Assembly (NCBI GenBank): GCA_905479515.1
Contig: CAJQMX010000025.1
Location: 66,180-130,179, forward strand
Source: an uncultured Parasphingopyxis sp.
GTDB lineage: Bacteria > Pseudomonadota > Alphaproteobacteria > Sphingomonadales > Sphingomonadaceae
DNA length: 64,000 nt
Direction: 5' to 3'
Shown here: piece by piece, positions 46,328 to 54,521 of the stretch
Position numbering within the stretch: the stretch's first letter is position 1
Layout: each line of letters begins with the position of its first letter
Program-made: the position numbers and the translations under genes
The notes under the pieces: generated by a model
Seen by the model: the letters and a program-made list of their open reading frames with translations, nothing else
What the model was told of the DNA's origin: nothing
Database searches by the model: none

Positions 46328-48256
46328 CTAACGTGAAAGGCCCTTTGAGCGTCCTCTATCCATGCTCCAACCAATGCCAGACGCCGTGCGCTGGAGGGTC
46401 AACTCACGGCCCATTTGACGCCCCAGCGAGCTGCGCCAAGGCACAAGTGCAAATTCTTTTGTGTTACCAACGATTGCAAGTCGCCCAGCGCCAAGATCAA
46501 CATGTCCTTCGACTTGCCCGCTAAACTGATCGCCCTGTGCGAGCTGAACCGCCGCTCTGCCAGACCGCGCCACGATGGCATCGCTTTCTCGATTCAACTC
46601 CAAGATGCGCAACTTCGTGCGTTGATCTTCCGTCAGGCTCGTCTGGTTCGGCTCAAGATAACCTCGCTCTTGCAGCCATGCCTGACGCCTTGATTTGAAA
46701 GACTGTAGGGTCTTCTCGCGCCGCGCGTCGTCATCAGACATTTTATCGAGCCAGGTTTCACCGGTTCGTTCGATCTGCGCATCTGGTGAGAGCCAGGACA
46801 AGACGTTCAGTTTCACGCCGCCAGATCGTTGGGCTTCATAGTCTGCCGATCTCTCCAAAAAACTATCACCGACATGCCACTCGCCAGACCCTAGCCGCTC
46901 ACCAATCCCTGCACGCCGAAGCGCTTCAAGTCGTCGCTTTAACGAGAGGCGATAGGCGGGTTTTGATCCCGGGTCGTATCGGGCGTGCAAGTCTTCAGAC
47001 CAGATACCGCCCGTCTGCTCTACAACAGCGCCGATGGCTTTGTCTGAAGCGCGAGCTACGGCTTTAGCCTGAGAGAGTTCGACCACTGCGCCGTTCGGCG
47101 GTCGCGCGTGTACATCGATGGCCGCAGACGGGACATGCCAGATGCCGCCATCAAAATCTTCGACCAGAAGATAGCGCGTATCCCGCAGCTCATCTTCCGG
47201 GCCATACGCTTTCACAATACCCTTGATCGGTGATGCATGTTCGCGCCGGTCTTGAACAAAACGAATATCTTTGTTTCGCTCCCCGAATACGTCGGCCAGC
47301 GTGCGGATAATATCACCGCGCCGTCCCTGTCTTTTGAGCTGCGCCTGCCAGCCGTCTTTCATCTGCCAAGATACCGCTCCGACAGGTTCAGCAAGGCCCA
47401 GCGATTCAAGGTGCCTCAGTCTTGCTATTCGCAAGGACCGCTCAAACCGTTCGCCGCTCGATGCTGCTTCGCTGGTCTCAAACCGTCCTTGCTCGAGGCG
47501 CGTTTCGATCTCTCGATCAAGTCCGGTCCAACGGTCCTGATCGACTTGTTGCTGGCGCGCATTCGCTATTTCCAGCGTGCGTCTGGGTCCAAGCCTTTGT
47601 GTTGCAAGGTCTTGCGCTGCTTCACGCAGCCCCTTGGTAAGATAGTCGCGCGCAATGACCACATCCTTCATCCGCGCGTCCCGTCCGCGCACAACGATAT
47701 GGGTATGGGGATGACCAGTATTATGATGATCGACAGCCACCCAATCAAGCCGACGTCCGGTATCCCTTTCCATCCTCGCCATCAGCTCGCGCGTTGCCTG
47801 TTTGAGGTCGCCCATGCGCGCACCATCTTCGGGTGACACGATGATCCGAAATTGATGTGGGTCATGTTCGCTGCGTTCCAGAAAATCGCGCGGGCTGATT
47901 TCCTCATTATCACGATCATAAAGAACACCCCCATCGCCGCCGCGATCAACACCGTCGCGTTGCAGATATCCGACATGAGCGCGATAGAGTCCGGGGCCTG
48001 CGCGCCCAGCTCTGGCGATATGAACTTTGACCACGACACGGCGCATCTGTATCCGAGACAAATGTCGATGCTTTGAGCCGCCTGTCCGCGCCGCGCCGCC
48101 AGTGCCATAGCGCGCACCTGTGAAGGCGGGTTTGCGAGGGCCATTTGAGAGCTGACTGCCAGCCTTGCGCATATCGCGCTGCAAGCGCTTGCCAGATGAA
48201 GCCCCTGCATCGCGGATACGTCCAAGGCGCGGAGTGAACGGTTTCTCCTCACTCAT
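46328..48256 (-). CDS. rlxS: RlxS-type relaxase / mobilisation nuclease
   Basis: The 642-residue protein opens with FTPRLGRIRDAG, as RlxS relaxases do. The relaxase domain carries HVGYLQRDG (Tyr97, a candidate catalytic Tyr) and VAVDHHNTGHPHTHIVVRG with the metal-binding His triad 182/184/186. The C-terminal ~350 residues match the DUF3363-type extension. It nicks the transfer origin and pilots DNA. The 217-base gap upstream of its start is the likely oriT. The order relaxase-traG-RHH on one strand is typical of mobile elements in alphaproteobacteria. Confidence 0.9.
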   Translation of the reverse strand: MSEEKPFTPRLGRIRDAGASSGKRLQRDMRKAGSQLSNGPRKPAFTGARYGTGGAARTGGSKHRHLSRIQMRRVVVKVHIARAGRAGPGLYRAHVGYLQRDGVDRGGDGGVLYDRDNEEISPRDFLERSEHDPHQFRIIVSPEDGARMGDLKQATRELMARMERDTGRRLDWVAVDHHNTGHPHTHIVVRGRDARMKDVVIARDYLTKGLREAAQDLATQRLGPRRTLEIANARQQQVDQDRWTGLDREIETRLEQGRFETSEAASSGERFERSLRIARLRHLESLGLAEPVGAVSWQMKDGWQAQLKRQGRRGDIIRTLADVFGERNKDIRFVQDRREHASPIKGIVKAYGPEDELRDTRYLLVEDFDGGIWHVPSAAIDVHARPPNGAVVELSQAKAVARASDKAIGAVVEQTGGIWSEDLHARYDPGSKPAYRLSLKRRLEALRRAGIGERLGSGEWHVGDSFLERSADYEAQRSGGVKLNVLSWLSPDAQIERTGETWLDKMSDDDARREKTLQSFKSRRQAWLQERGYLEPNQTSLTEDQRTKLRILELNRESDAIVARSGRAAVQLAQGDQFSGQVEGHVDLGAGRLAIVGNTKEFALVPWRSSLGRQMGRELTLQRTASGIGWSMDRGRSKGLSR

Positions 48257-48473
48257 ATTGGCGCGGTCAATCCATGCACCAGTAAACTTCCCGTAAAATC
48301 AGAGCATTCCGGGAAAGGCAGGCACCACAATGCTGTGCAAAGGGCGCCAAAAAACAGATGTGCAGACAAGGCATTAGGCACCCCTTGGTGCCATAGCTTT
48401 AATCTTGCCCTACCGGGTTCGCTTACCCTCTCCTTGCATCTGCTTGTATCACTTTGCATCCGCTTGCAGCCTG
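48257..48473. other. candidate transfer origin (oriT) region
   Basis: This gene-free stretch lies between the relaxase and the TraF-like gene. It has a hairpin GGCACC/GGTGCC with a CCTT loop (48377-48392) and two 13-base direct repeats, TTGCATCTGCTTG (48434-48446) and TTGCATCCGCTTG (48454-48466), spaced exactly 20 bases with one mismatch. Inverted and direct repeats beside the relaxase start are what a transfer origin looks like. No nic site could be assigned. Confidence 0.45.
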
Positions 48474-48974
48474 TCACTTATGAGACGTTATCAGCGGAAT
48501 GGCGACGCCATCCATATCTGTTATTTGAGTAGGGCCAAAATACCGACCATCGAGGGAGTCAGCATGCGCGTTCAATAAGAATAATTCGCCTGTTCTCAAG
48601 CGTGAACAACCTTGCCAATCAGGCAAATTTCGTCCCTGAGAATCGACTAGGCGCGCTTGCGCGACAGGCTTTCTATTTATCAAAATCGTCTGTTCGGTCC
48701 GGCAGATTTCATCTCCAGACACCCCCACAATTTTCTTTATCAAAGGCCAGTTTGCGCCAACAAACCCGCGTGCTTCTGCCCACTGTGCATCAGGGCTACT
48801 AGCTGAGACAACGCCCCATCGGCCATTCGTGAATGGCGCGTTGCTCAGCCAGTAAAAGCCTTTCGGAGCGCTTTCAGTCCGGTTCCAAATCAAGCGCTCC
48901 TCCGGATTACAAACAGCCCCAAACAGGACCAGACCAATGCCTGTTACAACAGTCCACAGAACCCGCTTTCTCAT
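48474..48974 (-). CDS. traF: TraF-like conjugative S26 signal peptidase
   Basis: This 166-residue protein has one N-terminal membrane helix. The S26 catalytic pattern is present: SAPKGFYWL (Ser ~35) and KKIVGVSGDEI with the Lys base (~80), then GRYFGPTQI near the end. TraF peptidases mature the conjugative pilin. Its start overlaps the HTH gene upstream by four bases, giving the order HTH-traF-(oriT)-relaxase-traG-RHH. Confidence 0.85.
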   Translation of the reverse strand: MRKRVLWTVVTGIGLVLFGAVCNPEERLIWNRTESAPKGFYWLSNAPFTNGRWGVVSASSPDAQWAEARGFVGANWPLIKKIVGVSGDEICRTEQTILINRKPVAQARLVDSQGRNLPDWQGCSRLRTGELFLLNAHADSLDGRYFGPTQITDMDGVAIPLITSHK

Positions 48975-49213
48975 TTGGGGTTCCCGATACGCTCTGATGT
49001 GGACGCGTAAGAATTGCGCTCTGACCAGCGGATCAGGCTGGGCTTGGGATAGAACACGCGTGCTCCATGTTTGCGATAGATTGGGCCTCGCCCTTCACAG
49101 CGATAATGATCGAGCGTCGAGCGTTTCAGTCTCAAGAATGCCGCCGCTTCGACCACGCTGAGCAGCTCCGGCCAACCATCATCACTTTGTTCTTTTTCTA
49201 CCTTCTTCGTCAT
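48971..49213 (-). CDS. small helix-turn-helix protein of the conjugation module
   Basis: The 80-residue protein has the winged-helix pattern LLSVVEAAAFLRLKRSTLDHYRCEGRGPIYRKHGARVFY (residues 17-55; AlpA/excisionase-like). Such small DNA-binding proteins control transfer or excision. Its stop overlaps traF. The long palindrome at 49281-49307, 68 bases upstream, could be its target. Confidence 0.8.
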   Translation of the reverse strand: MTKKVEKEQSDDGWPELLSVVEAAAFLRLKRSTLDHYRCEGRGPIYRKHGARVFYPKPSLIRWSERNSYASTSERIGNPK

Positions 49214-49280
49214 CGCTACGATCTCCTTTGTTTGTTATGCGATGACCAAAGCCTTGCTGGAAAATGCGGTTCGTTGGAGA

Positions 49281-49307
49281 GGGAAAATTGCCAATTGGCA
49301 TTTTCCC
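49281..49307. promoter_or_regulatory. long palindrome upstream of the HTH-traF unit
   Basis: Thirteen base pairs (GGGAAAA, then TGCCAA, against TTGGCATTTTCCC) are perfectly complementary, with a single bulged T and no loop. The lack of a loop and of a T-run makes an operator more likely than a terminator. It lies upstream of the HTH gene on the minus strand. Confidence 0.5.
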
Positions 49308-49337
49308 CTTGCGCTTTAACCAAGCCCTGAACACCGG

Positions 49338-49368
49338 AAAACCGCCCCGAAGATGATCTTCGGAGCGG
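49338..49368 (-). terminator. rho-independent terminator after the DUF736 gene
   Basis: CCGAAGAT/ATCTTCGG arms extended by CCGC/GCGG (one mismatch) form a long GC-rich stem, followed on the minus strand by TTTT. It starts 24 bases after the DUF736 stop. Confidence 0.75.
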
Positions 49369-49392
49369 CTGATTTGGTGATGGGTTTGAGCG

Positions 49393-49716
49393 CTAGTCTC
49401 GCGGGTTCCAAAGGATGACGTGGCGGCCTTTCTTGCCTTTCACAGGGGCGAGATTTGCGTAAATCTTGCGCGGTCCGATCTGCGGGTCTGCGAGGGTGAT
49501 CGAGACATATTCGCGTCCCGAGGCTTTGGCTTTGCGCATCCAGCCACCGCCGATTTCAGTTGAGGTTTCGCCGGCATAGATGCGGTAGTCCGGCTGTCCG
49601 TCTTGGGCTTTCTCACCGTTCTTCTCGATGCGGATTGAACTGGTGAGGTTCATCATTGCGAGGGCGCCTTCAAAGCCTGTTTTGGTTTCGCTGACATATC
49701 CGAGTGCATTGGCCAT
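49393..49716 (-). CDS. DUF736 family protein
   Basis: The 107-residue protein from ATG 49716 (GGAG upstream) has the DUF736 pattern: an opening ANALGYVSETKTGFEGALAM, a central DYRIYAG and a final ISLADPQIG-like strand (here SITLADPQIGPRKIYANL). DUF736 proteins are small and of unknown function, encoded on almost every alphaproteobacterial conjugative element. The gene stands alone between a terminator and a 450-base gap, so it has its own promoter. Confidence 0.88.
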   Translation of the reverse strand: MANALGYVSETKTGFEGALAMMNLTSSIRIEKNGEKAQDGQPDYRIYAGETSTEIGGGWMRKAKASGREYVSITLADPQIGPRKIYANLAPVKGKKGRHVILWNPRD

Positions 49717-50163
49717 GGTGTTCTCCTTTTCGTTTCCTTGGCTGTCTTGGGGGACCTCTTGTCCCCGTCGACGCCGGACCGTTAGGACGGGGCCGGGCTG
49801 CATTGAACCTCACAAGGGCGAAACAAAGTGGAGCACCGGACCAGCGTAGAATTTTGTCTCGCGATGAATGCGTGGCACACGCAGAGGAAAATTCTTCGAA
49901 GGGCCGGTTTCAAGGCGGGCTGACCACGTCCAGGTCATACGGCAAGAGACGGGAACAGGAGGTCTTCCTCTGACAAGGAGACATCTGAAAAGGACTGCGA
50001 CTGGCCTCCGACATGGATACCCAGCGACACCCCAGACGGGCGATTTTTTACGTCCTCCTCAAATGAACTTTACCTGCCACCCCTCCACTTCAAACATGGC
50101 GAAAGCCGCCCGATGACAGACACCGGACGGCTCTACTTGCCGCGCTAACGGGAGACTAAAACG
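49717..50163. other. gap between DUF736 and ParB genes, with a terminator-like hairpin
   Basis: No gene is supported; open frames here are short shadows. At 50101-50131 the arms GCCG-CCG/CGG-CGGC (one mismatch each side) are followed on the minus strand by TTTC, probably ending the ParB transcript. The rest should contain the DUF736 promoter; no clear -35/-10 pair was identified. Confidence 0.5.
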
Positions 50164-52182
50164 TTAGGCGGCGTCCTGTTGCCCGAAGTCCTCTGCATCG
50201 GAAACACATACTGTCTCGCTCGCCTCGAACAGACCCTTGATCCGTTCCCATGCATCAACAGGCGCACATCCAGCACCTTCAATAAGGCGGGTCGAAGGCA
50301 CCTGCATCCACGCTGGTCGCCAGTCGGGATTAGGAGCGGCCCCCTCTCCCAATATGCGATTTCCAATGACCATCTTCTGGGCCTTTGCGGTCTCGGTCGC
50401 GCAGCTTTCCGCCAGTGATGTCGTCCCAATATCAGCAACCATCGCATTAATCGCCCGCTTATCGCGCAGCAGGTCAAAGAAAGCGGGTTCCGGCTTCCAA
50501 TAGCTGGCCATGTCGGTCTCGCAGACATGAGCCACAGCTTCAACAATCGCCCCGCCTGCTTCCAATGTGTCAGCCATAGTAAAGGCCAGCACCTGCATCG
50601 CCTCGTCATCTGACATAGCGAGCAAAGCTACAAAGACCTCACACAAGCGATAGGCATCGCCATTGCGGCGAGCGCTGCCATTCACGTTCAAAGCTGCAAA
50701 AAGGTCGCTCACTTGCTTGCCAGCTTGGGCCATTTCAGCGGTCGCCTTTGACCCTTCAACACTGGCAAGGGTGTCTTCTTTCCGGCTGCGCGTTTCATGG
50801 CGTTTGACGTCCCACAGCGCAGAGCCTGTCATGGCATGAGCCACCATCAAGCGCAGCGCAATGGCGGGCTGTTTCAACAAGCTGGCACGGGCTGCGCCGT
50901 GGCGGTGCAAGCCAATATAGTCCGCCATCGGGCCGGACATTTCTGGCTTGATATGCGCGGGCTCGGTGTCGCTCTCACCATTCGCCGCGCGGTCCAACCG
51001 CTTGGCTTCGGCCTGTGTGACATAGCCCTCATGGTAGGTCACCGTCCCGTCATGGCGGATTTCAATATAGACTTTTCCGCCATCCTCTTTTGAGCGTTGA
51101 GCATAGTCCCATTTGTGAAAATATTGCCCGCGTTCAAGGCAAGACACATCGCCCCAGCCATCAGCGAGATAGGTCTCGACCTGCGCAGCTATGGCTTTCG
51201 ATTGAGCCTGCCAGAACGCGTCAGCATCGGCGAACACGCCATGCTCGCCGAACAGGTCTGCGGTGATCTGTCCCTCAAAGTCTTCAAGCTCGAAAAGCGC
51301 TTTATCGGTCGTGATCGTTGTGCCGCCTGTTATCCACGCCTTGCAGTTGCGTCCTGTTGGTACGCGCTCATCTTCGCTCTCATAAAGCCGCAGCCATTCG
51401 CCCTGCTGCTCCTCACTCGCCAATGTCAAAGCCCGAATCGTCTCACGGTCAATCTCGTCCTCGGCATAGAGTTTGCGGATCGGGGCGCTAAGCGAAGCGA
51501 GCGCTAAGACGCGGCGCACCAGCAATTCTGTCACGCCAAAATAGGCGGCAATATCATCTACGGCGCGGCCTTCATCATGTAGGCGTTTGAACGCGGTGTA
51601 TTGCTCCATCTCGGTGGCAGGTAGGCGTCCGACATTCTCGATGACAGAGGCTTCAATAGCGCTGGCGGCATCCTTCTCGGACATGATGGCGCAGGGCACC
51701 AGAGGCGTCTCGCCTGTCTCTTTGGCGATAGCTTGAAGGGCAAAGAAGCGTCGGCGTCCGGCAATCACACCATAATAGTTGCCTTCACGGCGCACCAGTA
51801 AAGTCTGACGAATGCCGCCTGCTTTAATGGATGGAAGTATGTCGGACACGTCCGGCTTTTTGCGTCCGTGCCGCATGTTCAGCTTGCTGATTTTAAGTTC
51901 GTTCAGTGGGATATATTTGAGAGTTGGTTGTGCCATGTCGGTCTCCTGTTCTGGCGGGTAGAGGGAGAGGCCCAGCTTCCAAGCCGGGTCTCTCCAGTTG
52001 ATTTTGGTGAAGGGAAAACCATCCGCGTCGCGGGACGGGTCGGGGTCGGTTTCGCCACAATCATAGTCGCGGATGGATATGAGCGGGGCGCGGCCCTCGA
52101 CCCAAATCTCGGCCACTTGCTGCTCGCAAATGACCAAGGTCATGCGCGGGCGCGGTCCAAGCTGGTCAAAGATACAGCTCAC
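50164..52182 (-). CDS. ParB-like protein fused to an upstream small protein
   Basis: The frame has 672 codons. Residues 83-672, from an internal ATG at 51936 with AGGAGACC upstream, form a ParB/RepB/Spo0J-type protein: LKYIPLNELKISKLNMRHGR, the nuclease-like GVIAGRRRFFALQ, ENVGRLPATEMEQY and an HTH. It resembles the large ParB proteins of conjugative elements. Residues 1-82 (TLVICEQQVAEIWVEGRAP; ISIRDYDCGETDPDPSRDADG) look like a separate small protein joined in frame without a stop. The start at 52182 is two bases from the previous stop, so both starts may be used, giving long and short forms. Confidence 0.85.
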   Translation of the reverse strand: MSCIFDQLGPRPRMTLVICEQQVAEIWVEGRAPLISIRDYDCGETDPDPSRDADGFPFTKINWRDPAWKLGLSLYPPEQETDMAQPTLKYIPLNELKISKLNMRHGRKKPDVSDILPSIKAGGIRQTLLVRREGNYYGVIAGRRRFFALQAIAKETGETPLVPCAIMSEKDAASAIEASVIENVGRLPATEMEQYTAFKRLHDEGRAVDDIAAYFGVTELLVRRVLALASLSAPIRKLYAEDEIDRETIRALTLASEEQQGEWLRLYESEDERVPTGRNCKAWITGGTTITTDKALFELEDFEGQITADLFGEHGVFADADAFWQAQSKAIAAQVETYLADGWGDVSCLERGQYFHKWDYAQRSKEDGGKVYIEIRHDGTVTYHEGYVTQAEAKRLDRAANGESDTEPAHIKPEMSGPMADYIGLHRHGAARASLLKQPAIALRLMVAHAMTGSALWDVKRHETRSRKEDTLASVEGSKATAEMAQAGKQVSDLFAALNVNGSARRNGDAYRLCEVFVALLAMSDDEAMQVLAFTMADTLEAGGAIVEAVAHVCETDMASYWKPEPAFFDLLRDKRAINAMVADIGTTSLAESCATETAKAQKMVIGNRILGEGAAPNPDWRPAWMQVPSTRLIEGAGCAPVDAWERIKGLFEASETVCVSDAEDFGQQDAA

Positions 52183-52184
52183 GG

Positions 52185-52661
52185 CTATGCCCCATCGCCA
52201 AGGGCTGCAGCGCGGCTAGTCAGCCTTGCCAGCACCGCGCGGCCTGCGTCCAAGGCTTCGGGCAGAAGCTCGTTGGCAACGTCGGTCAGATAGGAATTGT
52301 CGCTATCGGGATAGTTCGCCTCGATGCCCCACAAACTGGCGGCATGATCGTCCAATACGACGCCTTCAAAGCTGACGGACAGAACAATCCCACAATAGAA
52401 CCATTCGTCCTTGCGCCATGCTTCCATGACAGCTTCCGCGCGGGCCTGCGCTTGCGCAAACCGCTCGCGGAAATTGTTACCTGGCCCGATAAAGCCCGGC
52501 GCATCCTTGTAGAGTGAAGGCCAGAAACCGTCTTGCCTTTCATCTGGCGCATCGGGGCAATCGTCGCTCACAATTCGCGCGACGATCTCGAAGCCTGTCA
52601 CTTCGCATGTGAGGCTATCGCCCTCACAGACGAAGGATTGAAAACGTGTCATAAAGGCCAT
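52185..52661 (-). CDS. conserved hypothetical protein of the conjugation module
   Basis: This 158-residue acidic protein opens TRFQSFVCEGDSLTCEVTGF and has a central KDEWFYCGIVLSV and DDHAASLWGIEANYPDSDNSYLT. The pattern is typical of uncharacterised proteins encoded between ardA and parB on plasmids and integrative elements. It is two bases from each neighbour, so the three form one unit. A shorter start at 52652 is possible. Function is unknown. Confidence 0.75.
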   Translation of the reverse strand: MAFMTRFQSFVCEGDSLTCEVTGFEIVARIVSDDCPDAPDERQDGFWPSLYKDAPGFIGPGNNFRERFAQAQARAEAVMEAWRKDEWFYCGIVLSVSFEGVVLDDHAASLWGIEANYPDSDNSYLTDVANELLPEALDAGRAVLARLTSRAAALGDGA

Positions 52662-52663
52662 GA

Positions 52664-53230
52664 CTAGCGACTCCAGAAAATATGGACTTCATCAAAGCCC
52701 AACTGGAACGCCATGATCTCACCATTCAGCGCCATGTCGCGGGCAAGCGCCTGCCAGTCGATATAGTATCGCAAGCTGTCTGGAATCTCTGTGCCAGTGT
52801 CATCATGCAGGCTCTCGGCAAAGTCTGCCGCGCTTTTGTATTCTCCGGCATAATCGTCAAAGGCTGCGCGAGCTTGGTCGAGGTCATTGGCAAAGCAGTC
52901 ATAGAGTTTTGCGCCAAGCTCGCCGTGCTCTTCAAGGAAAGCGGCAAGCTCGCACACAGTATCGAACCCCGCATATTCTGAAATGTTGCAGCCGTAGAAA
53001 TTGTCGTAATCGTGGATTGCCCATTCTTCGGCGTCCGGCTCCGGCGATGCGGCAAGCATGGCGCTCACCTGCTCCCAAACCTCGTGCGGGTCGGTGGCGT
53101 CTATCCAGCGCCCATGCAGGCGGCCATTATTATAAGCGGCAAGGCAGGCCACATAGATACGGGGCGTGTCTAAACCCAAGAGTGCAGTGTCTGCGACAAG
53201 AGGTGCAGGGGTTGCAATTTGGTCAGTCAT
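52664..53230 (-). CDS. ardA: ArdA-type antirestriction protein
   Basis: The 188-residue, strongly acidic protein starts at ATG 53230 after GGAGAC. Its pattern PRIYVACLAAYNNGRLHGRWIDA, EEWAIHDYDNF and YDCFANDLDQA is that of ArdA, a DNA mimic that blocks type I restriction enzymes when an element enters a new host. It is the first gene of the ardA-hypothetical-parB unit. It identifies the module as mobile. Confidence 0.92.
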   Translation of the reverse strand: MTDQIATPAPLVADTALLGLDTPRIYVACLAAYNNGRLHGRWIDATDPHEVWEQVSAMLAASPEPDAEEWAIHDYDNFYGCNISEYAGFDTVCELAAFLEEHGELGAKLYDCFANDLDQARAAFDDYAGEYKSAADFAESLHDDTGTEIPDSLRYYIDWQALARDMALNGEIMAFQLGFDEVHIFWSR

Positions 53231-53787
53231 GTTTGTCTCCTTTTGCGCCGCGCGTTCTTTCCCCGGCAGGCGGGGTTGGGCGGCGAAAAGGTGCATCGCC
53301 AGAGCGCATAAGGGTGCTGCGCAAGGGGATGCTGTAGGTAGGAGAATTTAAAACGATCAAATATCATAAAGACCCGCCCCCTTGCGCAGCGACCGCGCTC
53401 TGGCAGGCGCACCGTCCGCCCAGACCCGTCTGCTGGGAGAGATATTGAGATAGGATGGGTTTATTGACTGAGCCCTGATCTTAAGCGAGCCCACTCTCAA
53501 ACAATAGAAATTGTTTTTTGGACACATTTAAGATTGCAACCATGTCTGGGTTGAGACTGTTTATTCCTAAAAGCGGACATTGGCTATGGGTCGATTTGAA
53601 CGTGCTGGGTGAAAACGTAACCACGTCAGACACGAGATCCATCAGCGAACGATAGAGGTGTAGCGACAAATCAGAGGATGGTAGGGCAGAGTGCAACTGC
53701 GAAGCCTGGAAGTGACGGTTTTATTTGCGGTCACGCGAAAGATCGAAGATATGATATCGCCAGAGGTAATATTATATTTGACTCACA
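53231..53787. other. gene-free stretch between ardA and the retron-like locus
   Basis: No gene is supported. The first 150 bases must hold the ardA promoter and carry GC-rich direct and inverted bits (around 53390-53450). A 71-codon minus-strand frame at 53481-53696 lacks a ribosome site and any motif and is judged spurious. AT content rises toward 53780. Confidence 0.4.
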
Positions 53788-54034
53788 ATGAGATCTACGC
53801 TACCTTCGAGTCGTGATGGATAGTCATATTGAACTCGTCGATACTTGGGGCCTTGAGCCCTGTGAGAGCTCTAAGCTCTCGACTTCTGCCTGTGCTTTCG
53901 GTCGTGGGGTCGGCGGTGCGCCGCGCCCATCCGGGGCTGGGCGCGGCATCTTCGAGGTACAAACGTCGCTGAACAATTCGCTCCTTTCTTACGGGCCCTG
54001 GCATTCCGCTGGGGAGAAAGAAGAGCAATCTCAT
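53788..54034 (+). ncRNA. candidate retron msr-msd RNA
   Basis: Several stems occur in order. ATGAGAT (53788-53794) can pair with ATCTCAT (54028-54034), as a1/a2 ends would. A 7-bp hairpin GAGAGCT/AGCTCTC lies at 53864-53880, and a perfect 10-bp hairpin GCCGCGCCCA/TGGGCGCGGC at 53920-53947. A long imperfect stem of ~19 pairs lies at 53976-54029 (inner CCCTGGC/GCTGGGG with loop ATTCC) and could be the msd stem. It precedes a retron-type reverse transcriptase gene, where msr-msd is normally found. The boundaries and the branching G are not determined. The folding was done by eye, so this is a hypothesis. Confidence 0.4.
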
Positions 54035-54142
54035 GACAAACAAATATCCTCACCAGCGACGGCGCCGTCATCCTCCCTCAAAACGCCGGTTCCTTTTCAA
54101 GGCAATCGTTCGGATCGGGCAGATGGCAAGCTTGCTTGTACG

Positions 54143-54164
54143 CTTTTGGTTCTTCGACCAAGAG
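54143..54164 (+). other. hairpin upstream of the XRE gene
   Basis: CTTTTGGT and ACCAAGAG pair (8 bp, one G-T) around TCTTCG, about 37 bases before the XRE start. A GCAAGCTTGC palindrome lies just upstream at 54126-54135. They may be part of the RNA leader, a terminator of the candidate msr-msd RNA, or an operator. Confidence 0.35.
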
Positions 54165-54200
54165 TGAGCGGCGACCTCGAAAATAGCCTCGGCGCGACCC

Positions 54201-54521
54201 ATGTCTGAGGTGAAGCGTTCCATGATTAATGAGGCTCTCAAGCTCGTCCGACTCTACTGGGGTTTCAATCAAGAAGAGTTGGCTGCCAAATTGGGAATAT
54301 CGCAGTCTATGGTTTCAGAGATTGAAAGAGGAAGTAAAACTGTTTCGCTGGAAACTCTTGATAGATACAGCAAAGGGTTGGATATCCGTATGTCACAACT
54401 CTTGTTTTTCGCGGAAGAGATCGAAGGTGAACCACCACTAAAACGTGGTCGGCTCATTATTGCGAACCGCGTTCTGAAGCTGCTTGATGCATTGAAGCCT
54501 GATGAACCAGTTGAGGCGTAG
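54201..54521 (+). CDS. XRE-type regulator of the retron-like locus
   Basis: The 106-residue protein has a lambda-repressor-type HTH at residues ~12-66 (WGFNQEELAAKLGISQSMVSEIERG, LDRYSKGLDI) and a short helical tail. A second ATG at 54222 is a possible start. It overlaps the reverse-transcriptase gene by 20 bases, so the two are co-expressed. XRE-type proteins accompany some retron types, either as regulators or as part of the toxin-antitoxin logic. Here it likely controls the operon; a direct role in the complex cannot be excluded. Confidence 0.75.
   Translation: MSEVKRSMINEALKLVRLYWGFNQEELAAKLGISQSMVSEIERGSKTVSLETLDRYSKGLDIRMSQLLFFAEEIEGEPPLKRGRLIIANRVLKLLDALKPDEPVEA

Noticed and set aside
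53813..54208. 131-codon open frame across the candidate msr-msd region
   Set aside because: No ribosome site, no motif, low-complexity composition, and it covers hairpins. Treated as a chance frame over structured RNA.
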